The notes under the pieces are model-generated. The model was not told where the DNA came from and ran no database searches. It worked only from the letters and a program-made list of their open reading frames with translations. 64,000 nucleotides of DNA from Paenibacillus sp. LHD-38 (GTDB taxonomy: Bacteria > Bacillota > Bacilli > Paenibacillales > Paenibacillaceae), in contig NZ_JAVIFU010000021.1 in assembly GCF_031157315.1 (NCBI RefSeq), positions 1-64,000 on the forward strand. The letters are read 5' to 3'. Within the stretch, counting starts at the first letter, position 1; each line of letters starts with the position of its first letter. Of the stretch, positions 1 through 8,831 are shown in pieces. The position numbers were made by a program, and so were the translations under genes.

Positions 1-249
1 CAAGTGTTTAACTACACGGTGGATGCCGAACTGCGGGTCGCACTTGATGAGTAGATGGACGTGATCAGGCATGATTTCCATTTCCACAATCTCAGCTCGA
101 AGTTCTTCTGATTTAAGCTAGAACCGTTCTTTTAATCTTGCATCTATAGGAGGTATTAGAACTTTGCGTCTATATTTTGGACAAAATACAATATGGTACT
201 TACAGTCAAATGTTGCATTGTGATTACTTTCCACTTCTCGCTGTGACAT
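1..249 (-). pseudogene. tnpA: IS200/IS605-family transposase TnpA, interrupted and cut by the window edge
   Basis: Reading leftward from an ATG at 249, the translation begins MSQREVESNHNATFDCKYHI and continues with a KYRRKVL segment, as in IS200/IS605 single-strand Tyr transposases. The catalytic HUH motif is visible as PDHVHLL. An in-frame TAG at 118-120 interrupts the frame after about 43 codons, and homology resumes straight after it. The catalytic Tyr helix would lie outside the window. What is seen: family motifs and one nonsense codon. Inference: this copy is inactive unless the stop is a sequencing error. A hairpin at 307-322 lies upstream, as expected for the element's left end. Confidence 0.85.
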
Positions 250-306
250 CGATTCATCCCAAGAAAATTATACCATAAAACAGTAGATCTAATGTCGGAT
301 GATTAA

Positions 307-322
307 GGCGGCTTTAGCCGCC
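307..322. repeat. Perfect hairpin, probable left-end structure of the IS200/IS605 element
   Basis: GGCGGCT-TT-AGCCGCC is a 7-bp perfect stem with a 2-nt loop, placed 58 bp upstream of the tnpA start. IS200/IS605 ends carry subterminal hairpins recognised by TnpA, so this is the likely left end; the exact cleavage site was not located. From here to 583 no coding feature could be supported. Confidence 0.5.
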
Positions 323-583
323 CTTCACCCGAAGCACCTTACATCCCCATAGCTAAAGCAAGGGGTTTTTCGGCGCTAAATTATAAAATAACGATGAGCA
401 TGAGCAGGGAGGAAAATTGCGCATGCTAAGTATCAATAGGCGGCTCGGCTGCATTTCTAAGCTTCATTGAAAATGAGCTAAAACCGTTAATAGAGGTTCT
501 CTGTTTCATTTAAACGGTTTGAGGATGAAAGCCATATTTCCGTCTTACCTCTACTCATCAGTCAAGGCATACGCTTTTCCATG

Positions 584-625
584 AAAAATCCCTTATGAGC
601 ACTCATGCGCCCATAAGGGATTTTT
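584..625. terminator. Bidirectional intrinsic terminator
   Basis: The arms AAAAATCCCTTATG and CATAAGGGATTTTT pair perfectly around a loop of about 14 nt. A/T tracts lie on both sides, so it could work in either direction. No intact gene ends directly at it; it may isolate the gene at 764 from the IS side. Confidence 0.75.
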
Positions 626-763
626 GCTGAATTTGCATCAAATATTCTCCCTTACGAACCGTCTTCCGTCCCTATTCTAGATAATAAACGAATCCATATT
701 ATGATATTTATAATTGGATTTATTTGCCGTATAATGGGTTTGTATTTATGATGGGGGTGTTAA

Positions 764-1354
764 TTGTTAATGAGTAATCCGAATGGTTTAATGTCGAAGG
801 CAGAAGCCATGGACAATCTTATGGAATCTTACTTAGAAGGAATCAGCAGCTCGGAGGTTTTTAATATCATACGCCAAGTTTATAAATTTGATTTGGAATC
901 GACTCTTGCACCGGTTATGCCCCGAGCAGCCATGGATGCATACTTGGAGCAAAGCGGAAACAAAGTCACAGGCGCAGAAATTCGCAAAATGGTCAATCAA
1001 GCTTTTTCAATTAATTTAGACGCCCTATCTGCATTGGAAGGGGCCAAAATCTCCTTGTTTTCCAAAAATCAATGGATGGTTCAGCATGAAAAGGACTTGT
1101 TTGAGGTACATACCGGAACCGGAGATGTTGATGTAAAAATCTCCCCGACCAACTATTTCATTGCGCAAACGGGTTCCGGAGAACTGCCCCATGATTTAAT
1201 TAACGCCTTAATCACTTTGGGGTACCGCTACGAGGAGAACATAGGAAGCTACTATTTCTCCAATCCCATGGGCGAGCCGGTACCAGATGCCTTTAAGGGA
1301 CAAACCATGATGGCGATTAAAAGAGTCATCCATCATTCCTACTCTCATTTGTAA
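764..1354 (+). CDS. Hypothetical protein, 196 aa
   Basis: I do not recognise the family. The product has no signal peptide or membrane segment and looks soluble and cytoplasmic. The N-terminal half is helical and acidic; the C-terminal half, around residues 105-170, is richer in predicted strand (HTGTGDVDVKI, NYFIAQTGSG). The start is a choice between TTG at 764, 6 nt after a GGGGG ribosome binding site at 753-757, and ATG at 770, 12 nt after it. The spacing favours TTG, and translation probably yields MLMSN or MSN. A TATAAT hexamer at 730-735 is a possible -10 box. The gene converges on the TPP-enzyme gene with an 8-bp gap. Single-gene unit. Confidence 0.75.
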   Translation: MLMSNPNGLMSKAEAMDNLMESYLEGISSSEVFNIIRQVYKFDLESTLAPVMPRAAMDAYLEQSGNKVTGAEIRKMVNQAFSINLDALSALEGAKISLFSKNQWMVQHEKDLFEVHTGTGDVDVKISPTNYFIAQTGSGELPHDLINALITLGYRYEENIGSYYFSNPMGEPVPDAFKGQTMMAIKRVIHHSYSHL

Positions 1355-1362
1355 GATCACAA

Positions 1363-3027
1363 TTATTTTCCAAAAGACGACAAAAATTTGACACGATCCC
1401 CCATTGGGGGGTTATTGTTGTCTCTCAGAGCCACCTCTAATATTGCCGGCCCGTTTGAACGCAATAGCTTGTTAATCATATCTGAATTAATTTCATCCAT
1501 ACCGTTAACTCTAAAGCTTGGAATACGCATAGCCGCGGCCATCTCTGCAATATTGACTGATTCCTGTTCAAAGGAAGGATGGGTTCTCTTAAATTGCAAT
1601 GAATGCCCGTGATAGACCATTCCTAAGCGTGCATTATTCATTACTATAAACAAAATGGGCAAGCCCAGTTCTTTGGCCGTTAATATTTCCATTCCGTGCA
1701 TGAAGAAACAGCCATCGCCTGTAATGCACACAACAGGACGCTCAGGTTCAGCTAGCTTGGAGCCGATAGCTGATCCGATCCCAACACCCATTGCTCCGAA
1801 ATGAACATTGATGTTATAAGAATCGTAATCGAGGACCTTCATGTGATGAATAACATAAGCCATAAATTCGCCAATATCAACGGTATACCGCGTGTTGGAT
1901 GGCAGCATTTTTTGAATGTTCAGCAGGACATTCTTCGTGTTGTACTCCTCCAAGTCCTGAGTAAGCGGTTCGTTCTCTTCCACGGCCACGGCACTTTCTT
2001 CAAAGGCAAGGTGGACAGTTCCCCTCGATAAGCCCAACACCCTCAAATCTTCGATCATCATCAATAAGCTCAAATGGATATCGCCTAATACAGGAATATC
2101 GATCTCATATTTCCGATTAAATACCGTCTGGTCAAAATCAAGCTGTACCGTGAAACGGTTTTTTGTTAGATTTTGATTATAATTATTCGTGGCAGTTTCG
2201 CCCAAGCTGGAACCCACAATTAACAGGGCTTGACCAGCACCTTCATTAATAAGATTCGATGCGGCTTCATGGCCCGCAAACCCAAAAACGCCGATAAGAA
2301 GCGGATGGTTTTCGGGAATATACCCTTTTGCCTGCGGAGTTGTGAGGATCGGCCAATTCAGCATTTCTGCCAGCTCGATTAAGGAATCAACAGCGCCTCT
2401 AACGCCTTGACCGACAAGAATGCAGCCATCTTTCCTCTTCAGCAGCGCTTTGGCTGCGGATTGTATGGTTTCGGGGTTCGGAATCATCGGCTTTCTTTCC
2501 TGGAGAACCGGTATATCAAGATTTCCAACTTCGGCGTGTTGAACGTCGATCGGAATCGCGATGTGAACGGGACCCGGCACGCCGGATATTGCGATTTGGC
2601 TAGCTTTAATGATTTCAGGCAATAAATCCTTTGCCTCTATCACAATAACGCTGTATTTTGTAACGGAGCGGAAAACCGGAACGGCATCTAATTCTTGGGA
2701 GGCATTCAATCCCATTGTGTTTACAGGAACAGCACCTGTGAGAAATAAGACAGGCAAATGTTCGCGCATGGCATTTGCCGCCCCGGTAACCAAGTTGGTT
2801 CCCCCAGGCCCGCTGCAGCCGATGCTTACACTCATTTGACCGGTGTATTTGGCATAGGCCGCTGCCATATAGGAGGCGGCTCCTTCATGCTTGGTTACAA
2901 CCGGTTCTATTTCAGGCATATCGTACAGTGCATCAAAAAACGCATTAACGGAGCCTGCAGGAATGCCAAATATATGCTTAACCCCGCTGCCTTTTAAAAA
3001 TTCTAATACCGCACGTGCCGCTTTCAT
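1363..3027 (-). CDS. Thiamine-diphosphate-dependent enzyme, acetolactate synthase / pyruvate oxidase-like, 554 aa
   Basis: It belongs to the TPP-dependent decarboxylase superfamily (acetolactate synthase large subunit, pyruvate oxidase, benzoylformate decarboxylase). The order is the usual one: an N-terminal pyrimidine-binding domain with the catalytic Glu in KHEGAASYMA near residue 48, a central domain, and a C-terminal domain with the GDG...NN thiamine-diphosphate signature (GDGCFFMHG through VMNN) near residues 435-465. Length 554 fits. The expected chemistry is decarboxylation or ligation of a 2-oxoacid; the substrate cannot be read from sequence. No ilvN-like small subunit is adjacent, so a biosynthetic acetolactate synthase is less likely than a catabolic or oxidase-type enzyme. 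The start overlaps the stop of the upstream GGDEF/EAL gene by 4 nt, implying translational coupling. Confidence 0.85.
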   Translation of the reverse strand: MKAARAVLEFLKGSGVKHIFGIPAGSVNAFFDALYDMPEIEPVVTKHEGAASYMAAAYAKYTGQMSVSIGCSGPGGTNLVTGAANAMREHLPVLFLTGAVPVNTMGLNASQELDAVPVFRSVTKYSVIVIEAKDLLPEIIKASQIAISGVPGPVHIAIPIDVQHAEVGNLDIPVLQERKPMIPNPETIQSAAKALLKRKDGCILVGQGVRGAVDSLIELAEMLNWPILTTPQAKGYIPENHPLLIGVFGFAGHEAASNLINEGAGQALLIVGSSLGETATNNYNQNLTKNRFTVQLDFDQTVFNRKYEIDIPVLGDIHLSLLMMIEDLRVLGLSRGTVHLAFEESAVAVEENEPLTQDLEEYNTKNVLLNIQKMLPSNTRYTVDIGEFMAYVIHHMKVLDYDSYNINVHFGAMGVGIGSAIGSKLAEPERPVVCITGDGCFFMHGMEILTAKELGLPILFIVMNNARLGMVYHGHSLQFKRTHPSFEQESVNIAEMAAAMRIPSFRVNGMDEINSDMINKLLRSNGPAILEVALRDNNNPPMGDRVKFLSSFGK

Positions 3028-5849
3028 GAAAGAATTCCCCCAAATTTAGAATTGTCACTATTCAATATAAAATCTTTCGTTATATCTTCTGCCTTCATCG
3101 GTCGGCTAAAGTAATAACCTTGCATCAAATAACAGTCTCTGGCTGATAAAAACTCTACATGCTGCTTGGTTTCAACACCTTCGGCAATGACGCTAAGATT
3201 TAAATTTTGAGCCAATGAAATAATGGTATTTGTAATTGCCGCATTATCATCATCGTTTGTAACATCCTGTAAGAAGGATTTATCAATTTTTAATGTATCA
3301 ATCGGTAAACTTGTTAAGTAACCCAGCGATGAATAGCCCGTCCCAAAATCATCAACCGCGATTTTAATACCCAGGCCTTTTAATTCCTTCATCGTTTTTA
3401 ACGTTAAGTCCTTATTCTTAATAATTAAATTTTCAGTAAGCTCCAAATGCAAATATTCAGGAGACAACCCCACTTCATCTAATACGCTGGTTACCATCGC
3501 AAATAAATTGTTTTGTTCAAACTGTCGAGCCGACAAATTAACCGATACACTAAATAAAGGGTATCCTTGGTCCTGCCACTCTTTTAATTGCCTGCATGAT
3601 TCTCTTAGCACCCATTCGCCTATAGGTATGATTAAGGCTGTTTCCTCGGCTATCGGAATAAATTGATCTGGCGCTATTAATCCTTTTTCCGGATGATTCC
3701 ATCTCAGCAGCGCCTCTACCCCTACGATTTGATGCGTGATATAGTCGACTTGAGGCTGGTAATGGATGACGAGCTCCTCATGATCCAAAGCTCTATACAA
3801 AGCGTTCTCGAGCTTAACGCTTTCGAAGGTTCTCGTATCCATTCCTTCGCTAAAGAAATGATAGCTGTTACCCGATATTTCTTTTGATTTATACATCGCA
3901 GTATCCGCGTTTTTGATTAACGTCTCGGTCGTATCCCCATTATCCGGAAACAAACTGATCCCGATACTCGTTTTGATATAGATTTCATTTTCTAATAATT
4001 GAAAAGGTTCTTTAAAGGAATCTACAACAAGATGAACAACCTTCAGCACTTCGTTCTCGCATTTGATATTCGGCAAAAAAATAGTGAACTCGTCTCCGCC
4101 TTGCCTTGATACCGTCGCCCCCTTCGGAACACAGAGACTGAGCCGCTTCGCTACATGGCGCAATAAATGATCTCCGAAACTATGTCCTAAAGAATCATTG
4201 ATCAACTTAAAGCGGTCTAAATCCAAGTATAGAACAGCCAGCTTCTCATTATGGATTTGCGCATGCGTTATTCCTTGTGTAAGCCTGTCTTTTAAAAGAA
4301 CCCGGTTAGGCAAATCAGTTAAACTATCAAAGTAAGCATGGTATTTTATTTCTGCCTCCATCTGCTTCCTTTGCGTTATATCTTTGAAGGTGACAACTTC
4401 CCCAACAATTTCGCCGCTCTCCCTTATGGAGGAAATGACGTATTCAACCGGAAAGCTGGAATTATCATGCCGGTAAAATGTATGATCTTGGTCATACTGG
4501 CTCCAATTGTTATTACTATTGGCTGGCGCAACCTTTTCTCCCGCCTGATTCTTCCCGTAAAAAATAAGGCTTGCCGGTTGTCCGATCAATTCACCTTTCG
4601 TGCGGTAGCCAAGCATGGAGGCGCCTGCCGGGTTGCAGAAGGTAATTTTACGGTCAAGGTCTAAACCAAAAATCCCTTCTCCCGCCGAGTTGAGAATCAA
4701 TTCCTTCTCTCGGCTGAGCTGCTGAAGCTCCGTGATTACTTTTTGAAGCTCCTTATTTTTCACCGTAATTTCTGAGGTTCTCTCTTCAATGATAATTTCT
4801 TGCTTTTCCATATATAATAAGTTGGATAATGTTGAGGCTGTTGCATCCACAATAGACTGCGCAAGCTGCATCGTAGCGATCGAATAGACACGATTTCCTT
4901 CATCCAGATCCACAACCGGTATGACGCCAAGCACCTCGCCCATTGAAACAAGCGGGAGCATAAGCATGCCCTTTATGCCAAAATTACGGCAAAGGTCATG
5001 GTTAGGCCTTTCATCTGCAAAGACATCCGGAATGAGAATCGCTTTTTTGGTTCTTATGACCTCTTGGAACACAGCATCATTACTCTCATCTATCCTGATC
5101 TTTCCATGTGTCTTCATCCAGTCTTCTTCTGTCCAATCACTATCCTTGCTTAACTTCGCCGGCATAATTTGTCTTTCTGTAATAGGGTCTAATAAATGAA
5201 CGCCTATATTATAGTTGTTCAAAACTTTTCCCAAGTAGAAAAAGCAGCTGTCTAAACTTTCATGCAGCGTAGAGCACATCGCTAAATCACGGGTCACGTC
5301 AAGTAGCATTTGCTTTTCGGCAATAAAATTCTCTTTTTGCGTTAAGTTCCTTGCGTTTTGTATCGCTACTGCTGCCATATTCACATAAGCCTCGACCGTT
5401 TGAATTTCCGACTCTGTCAGGTTCATGGGAATGCCGTAGTCAAACAAAAACACAAGACCGAATAATTCTTGCTCAAATGAGATGGGGAGAACGAGTAAAG
5501 ATTTAATATGAAATCCTTCTACTGCTCTCGGGTCTGGTCGATTATCCTTAGACGTGTCCGGGATGTACACGGTTTTCCTTGTTTCAATGACCTCTTTTGC
5601 CAGTAAGTCCATATCCATATCAATGACATGCATATCCAGCGTCCATCCGTTAATGACCTGCGGTTTGCCGACGTACCCTTTGAACGTTCCGTCCTCCTGC
5701 GGCAAATAAATGCCTACCGAATTACATTGGACAATCTCTTCGGATATCGCCGTCGTCACATGCTGCAATACTTCACGCAATTCCAGCTTTGTATTGATCA
5801 ATTTGGTTAGATGCGCTAGACGTGAATATCTCATTTGTTCCTTAAACAT
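3024..5849 (-). CDS. GAF-GAF-PAS-GGDEF-EAL cyclic-di-GMP turnover protein
   Basis: It makes and/or degrades the second messenger cyclic di-GMP under control of N-terminal sensors. Domain order: GAF (about 20-170), GAF (about 185-350), a coiled-coil linker (about 355-395), PAS (about 395-505), GGDEF diguanylate cyclase (about 515-670; motif intact at 584-588) and EAL phosphodiesterase (about 685-935; EAL at 712-714, with DDFGTGYSS, KIDKSF and AEGVET). Both catalytic signatures are complete, so it may be bifunctional. No membrane segment: a cytoplasmic sensor. The start was set at ATG 5849 because a run of seven G lies 6 nt before it; the longer frame to 5909 has no good ribosome binding site. 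It is the first gene of an operon with the TPP enzyme. Confidence 0.88.
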   Translation of the reverse strand: MFKEQMRYSRLAHLTKLINTKLELREVLQHVTTAISEEIVQCNSVGIYLPQEDGTFKGYVGKPQVINGWTLDMHVIDMDMDLLAKEVIETRKTVYIPDTSKDNRPDPRAVEGFHIKSLLVLPISFEQELFGLVFLFDYGIPMNLTESEIQTVEAYVNMAAVAIQNARNLTQKENFIAEKQMLLDVTRDLAMCSTLHESLDSCFFYLGKVLNNYNIGVHLLDPITERQIMPAKLSKDSDWTEEDWMKTHGKIRIDESNDAVFQEVIRTKKAILIPDVFADERPNHDLCRNFGIKGMLMLPLVSMGEVLGVIPVVDLDEGNRVYSIATMQLAQSIVDATASTLSNLLYMEKQEIIIEERTSEITVKNKELQKVITELQQLSREKELILNSAGEGIFGLDLDRKITFCNPAGASMLGYRTKGELIGQPASLIFYGKNQAGEKVAPANSNNNWSQYDQDHTFYRHDNSSFPVEYVISSIRESGEIVGEVVTFKDITQRKQMEAEIKYHAYFDSLTDLPNRVLLKDRLTQGITHAQIHNEKLAVLYLDLDRFKLINDSLGHSFGDHLLRHVAKRLSLCVPKGATVSRQGGDEFTIFLPNIKCENEVLKVVHLVVDSFKEPFQLLENEIYIKTSIGISLFPDNGDTTETLIKNADTAMYKSKEISGNSYHFFSEGMDTRTFESVKLENALYRALDHEELVIHYQPQVDYITHQIVGVEALLRWNHPEKGLIAPDQFIPIAEETALIIPIGEWVLRESCRQLKEWQDQGYPLFSVSVNLSARQFEQNNLFAMVTSVLDEVGLSPEYLHLELTENLIIKNKDLTLKTMKELKGLGIKIAVDDFGTGYSSLGYLTSLPIDTLKIDKSFLQDVTNDDDNAAITNTIISLAQNLNLSVIAEGVETKQHVEFLSARDCYLMQGYYFSRPMKAEDITKDFILNSDNSKFGGILS

Positions 5850-6141
5850 GATCTGCCCCCCCTGCTCCCAAGTTAAATCCTCAAGCAATTGTTTCACTCC
5901 TTGTGTCATCTCTAGTAATGAACGATATATTAATATTCTACAAAGTTCTACAATATCTATCGATTTCCTTTTATTATTGCATTTTTTTCTTGAGAAAGGT
6001 TTTCAACAACATTTTACAGGTTAAAATTAGAAGATAAACGACGGTGAACGGGGGACCATTCTTGTTTCCAAGAGTGGAATTTGCAGGAGCAAAGCGGTCT
6101 CTCGCACTTAGTTAGTGAGGGGTAGATCATACTTTTACAGA

Positions 6142-6168
6142 CAAAAAAATAGAGACCCAACGGGTCCC
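6142..6168 (-). terminator. Intrinsic terminator after the response-regulator operon
   Basis: On the minus strand GGGACCC-GTT-GGGTCTC is followed by a T-rich tract (6142-6149 read in complement). It lies about 170 bp downstream of the response-regulator stop. Confidence 0.6.
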
Positions 6169-6341
6169 ACCAATTAAAAAACGCTCTCAGCTATAAAATA
6201 ATAATTGTTATAATAAACCAATAAATTGTGTATACCTAGCTGTTTTAACTATCGCCTTGCATTGCACGGGAAATCGTCAGAAAATCTTCCCGTTCAATCT
6301 GGAAATGATGATTCCAACCCCCTTCTAAAATTTGACCCTAT

Positions 6342-7040
6342 TTACAATTTTCCTTTTCTTTGCGCAAGAATTTGCGGAATATGCAGCTCGCGTAATACAG
6401 GCACGATCTCCTGAACGCTGCTTTTATTAAATTTTTTCAAAATGCTGTTAATTTGAGATTTTAAGGTTGAAACTTCTACTTGTCTTAGCTTACATATTTC
6501 CTGGCGAGTATAATCCTTCATTAATAATTCTAAAACCTCAAGCTCCGTAGGCGTAAGCTGCGTCAAAATATAAAAATTATGAAGTAAGCTATCCTCCGTT
6601 GTTTTAATTCGTTTGAATTCACGCGTAATTTTACCAGCGATATTCGCATGCAAGGAAGGCCTATCATAATAAGCATCCTTTACAGCTTCCAAAATGGCAT
6701 CCGCAGGCATGTTTTTCAATAAATAATTCGTTGCGCCAAGCTCAAATGCCCGAAAGACGGTATCGTCCGTTTCACACACGGTCAGCATTACGATTTTAAC
6801 CTCGGGCATATAGTTCAAAATTTCGGATGTTGCTCGGAGTCCCGCCTGCTTATCCTCCAGCTCAATGTCCATTAAAATAATATCCGGTTTATTAATTGCA
6901 GCCAGCATCGTTCCTTCGTATCCGCTGGATGCCCGCCCGACACATTCCATTTGCTCATCTTTTGAAAGAATCATTTGATATCGCTTTGCAATTAAGTGAT
7001 CATCCTCCACAATAAGAACCTTAATCTTTGGAGTACTCAA
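6342..7040 (-). CDS. Response regulator, receiver plus LuxR/NarL-type HTH, 232 aa
   Basis: A two-component response regulator. The receiver domain spans about 1-125, with acidic pair D13/D14, phosphoacceptor D58 in LMDIE, the switch Thr in MLTV and the Lys in LLKNMPAD. The C-terminal half has a helix-turn-helix starting LTPTELEVLELL (about 165-225). It starts 6 bp after the sensor-kinase stop, so the two are cotranscribed and form a cognate pair. The pair is divergent from the binding-protein/permease/GH5 operon at 8832-13332, the probable target. The output domain is NarL-like rather than the AraC type usual for Paenibacillus sugar clusters such as the two elsewhere in this window. Confidence 0.88.
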   Translation of the reverse strand: MSTPKIKVLIVEDDHLIAKRYQMILSKDEQMECVGRASSGYEGTMLAAINKPDIILMDIELEDKQAGLRATSEILNYMPEVKIVMLTVCETDDTVFRAFELGATNYLLKNMPADAILEAVKDAYYDRPSLHANIAGKITREFKRIKTTEDSLLHNFYILTQLTPTELEVLELLMKDYTRQEICKLRQVEVSTLKSQINSILKKFNKSSVQEIVPVLRELHIPQILAQRKGKL

Positions 7041-7046
7041 GCAGTC

Positions 7047-8582
7047 TCATCTCCTTTCATTACTATCCGTCGAAAGTAAAGGCATAATGATGTGAAAGGA
7101 GCTGCCTTCGCCTTTCTTGCTTTTCACACTAATTTTCCCCCCATGCGCCGTAATAATCGTATGACAAATAGATAATCCCATCCCCCAATTCGTAGCCGTA
7201 GGTTTGGATGAGTAAAAAGGCTGAAAAATATGGATCAAATTCTCTTCCGCAATGCCGCTGCCGTTATCTTGAATGACTAATTCTACCCACTTATTCTTGA
7301 GATTGATTGCAATATCCATTTGCCTGGATTTCTCAGGAACAAATTCCAGCGCATCCACTGCATTAGATAAAATATTTTCAACGGCCTGCGAAAAATAGTA
7401 AGGGTCAGCCATAATGACAAGCCGTCTTTGAAGCTTTGCGTAATTTACGTTAATATACTTCAATTCCATACTCATATCATTTAGGAGCTTATCCAAAAGC
7501 TCATCCAAAAAGACAGGCTCCAGCTCTATTTTAGACTTTAGGTTTTTTTGATGCACGGCATCCAAGCGATCATACACCTTTTGGCAGCGCTGTTCAATGA
7601 CGCGAATCTCCTCAATAACAGCAGGCGATTTCTCGCACATGCTTTCCAAAAACTCCGTTTGCGCCATAATGGCTAACAATTCATTCTTTATATAGTGACT
7701 AAAAACGCGCGATGTTAACAATGCTGAATCGATATTATGCGAAATGACCGATTCTTGGTTTTTAATGCTATTTTGTATTCGTGCGTATTTATAGATGCTA
7801 TACAAGCTGACAAGCAAACAAAAACCCGCGATATAAGGCAATAACGTATAAATGGATGGATTGCCCACTAAATTAATAGGTTTAAACCTTATAAAATGTA
7901 CTGCTTTTGAAACTTTAATTAAAATGTCAGGCGCCCAATAATTCATATAATAATACGTAATTTGAACGGAAATATAAGAAATAAAAATCATGAACATATT
8001 GCTCCGGATTTGACGAACCTTAGGGGCATCATATAAAGCATAAATGAAGAAAATAATTCCTGCAGCAATATATAGGGTATTGATTAGAAAAGTAATGGCA
8101 TGAATGGATTCATATGCAGAAACAAACCCTTGCACCGTCATATAGTCTGGATACAGCTTATAGTACATGTACGCATAAAAGGATGGGTCGTATAAAACCA
8201 CTTGAAGGATACACGGAATGGCTAACAGAGTGATGAGCAGCTTTCCGCGTTTTAAAGAAAGGTTAAAAGCGAAATAAATAGCGGAGCAAAGTCCAGTATA
8301 AAGAAACATCACAGTAAAAAGGGTAAACATTCGTATCAATGCAAATCGAGAGACAGGCAGAAACATCAATTGATTTTGCAGTGCTTGTTTTATGCCGAAA
8401 TAATCATCAAGGCTGTAATAATAATAGGCATCCTTGGACATGTAGGTAATGATACAAGAAACAACAATCAGATAGGAAAATCCCATCAGTAACATAAATA
8501 AAGTGGCTTTTGTATATTTTTGCTGTGTTAGACAGAAAATCGCGATAGCAATAAATAAAATAAACACAAAGAAAATAAACAT
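7047..8582 (-). CDS. Membrane sensor histidine kinase, multi-spanning sensor, 511 aa
   Basis: The N-terminal 265 or so residues hold about seven hydrophobic segments with short loops, so the sensor is mostly intramembrane rather than a large extracellular Cache domain. The kinase core follows: phospho-acceptor His in SHYIKNELL (about 295), N box ENILSNAVDAL, G1 box DNGSGI and G2 box WGMGLSICH. It should autophosphorylate and pass the phosphate to the regulator encoded 6 bp downstream. ATG at 8582 was chosen because AAAGGATGG lies just upstream; TTG 8600 and ATG 8591 are alternatives. It is transcribed divergently from the sugar-binding-protein gene at 8832, suggesting it senses the sugar imported by that operon. 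Confidence 0.85.
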   Translation of the reverse strand: MFIFFVFILFIAIAIFCLTQQKYTKATLFMLLMGFSYLIVVSCIITYMSKDAYYYYSLDDYFGIKQALQNQLMFLPVSRFALIRMFTLFTVMFLYTGLCSAIYFAFNLSLKRGKLLITLLAIPCILQVVLYDPSFYAYMYYKLYPDYMTVQGFVSAYESIHAITFLINTLYIAAGIIFFIYALYDAPKVRQIRSNMFMIFISYISVQITYYYMNYWAPDILIKVSKAVHFIRFKPINLVGNPSIYTLLPYIAGFCLLVSLYSIYKYARIQNSIKNQESVISHNIDSALLTSRVFSHYIKNELLAIMAQTEFLESMCEKSPAVIEEIRVIEQRCQKVYDRLDAVHQKNLKSKIELEPVFLDELLDKLLNDMSMELKYINVNYAKLQRRLVIMADPYYFSQAVENILSNAVDALEFVPEKSRQMDIAINLKNKWVELVIQDNGSGIAEENLIHIFQPFYSSKPTATNWGMGLSICHTIITAHGGKISVKSKKGEGSSFHIIMPLLSTDSNERR

Positions 8583-8831
8583 GGAAGCCATCCTTTCCAA
8601 TCAAATAAAACAGATTTTATTCGATGCGCGTTTTACTGTAAAGGTTGAAGTTTTATACACCCTACATTGATGCAGCTCCCAGATGAGCGTAAATATATCC
8701 TCTATATTCCCCTTTAATTATACGATCTAGCCTATCCAGGCTATATTAAAGCGATGATAAATTTTCAACCTTACGTGAAATAACAGATGCCTTTAGTATG
8801 AAAGCATAACAAAGATACAGGAGGGGTTCAC

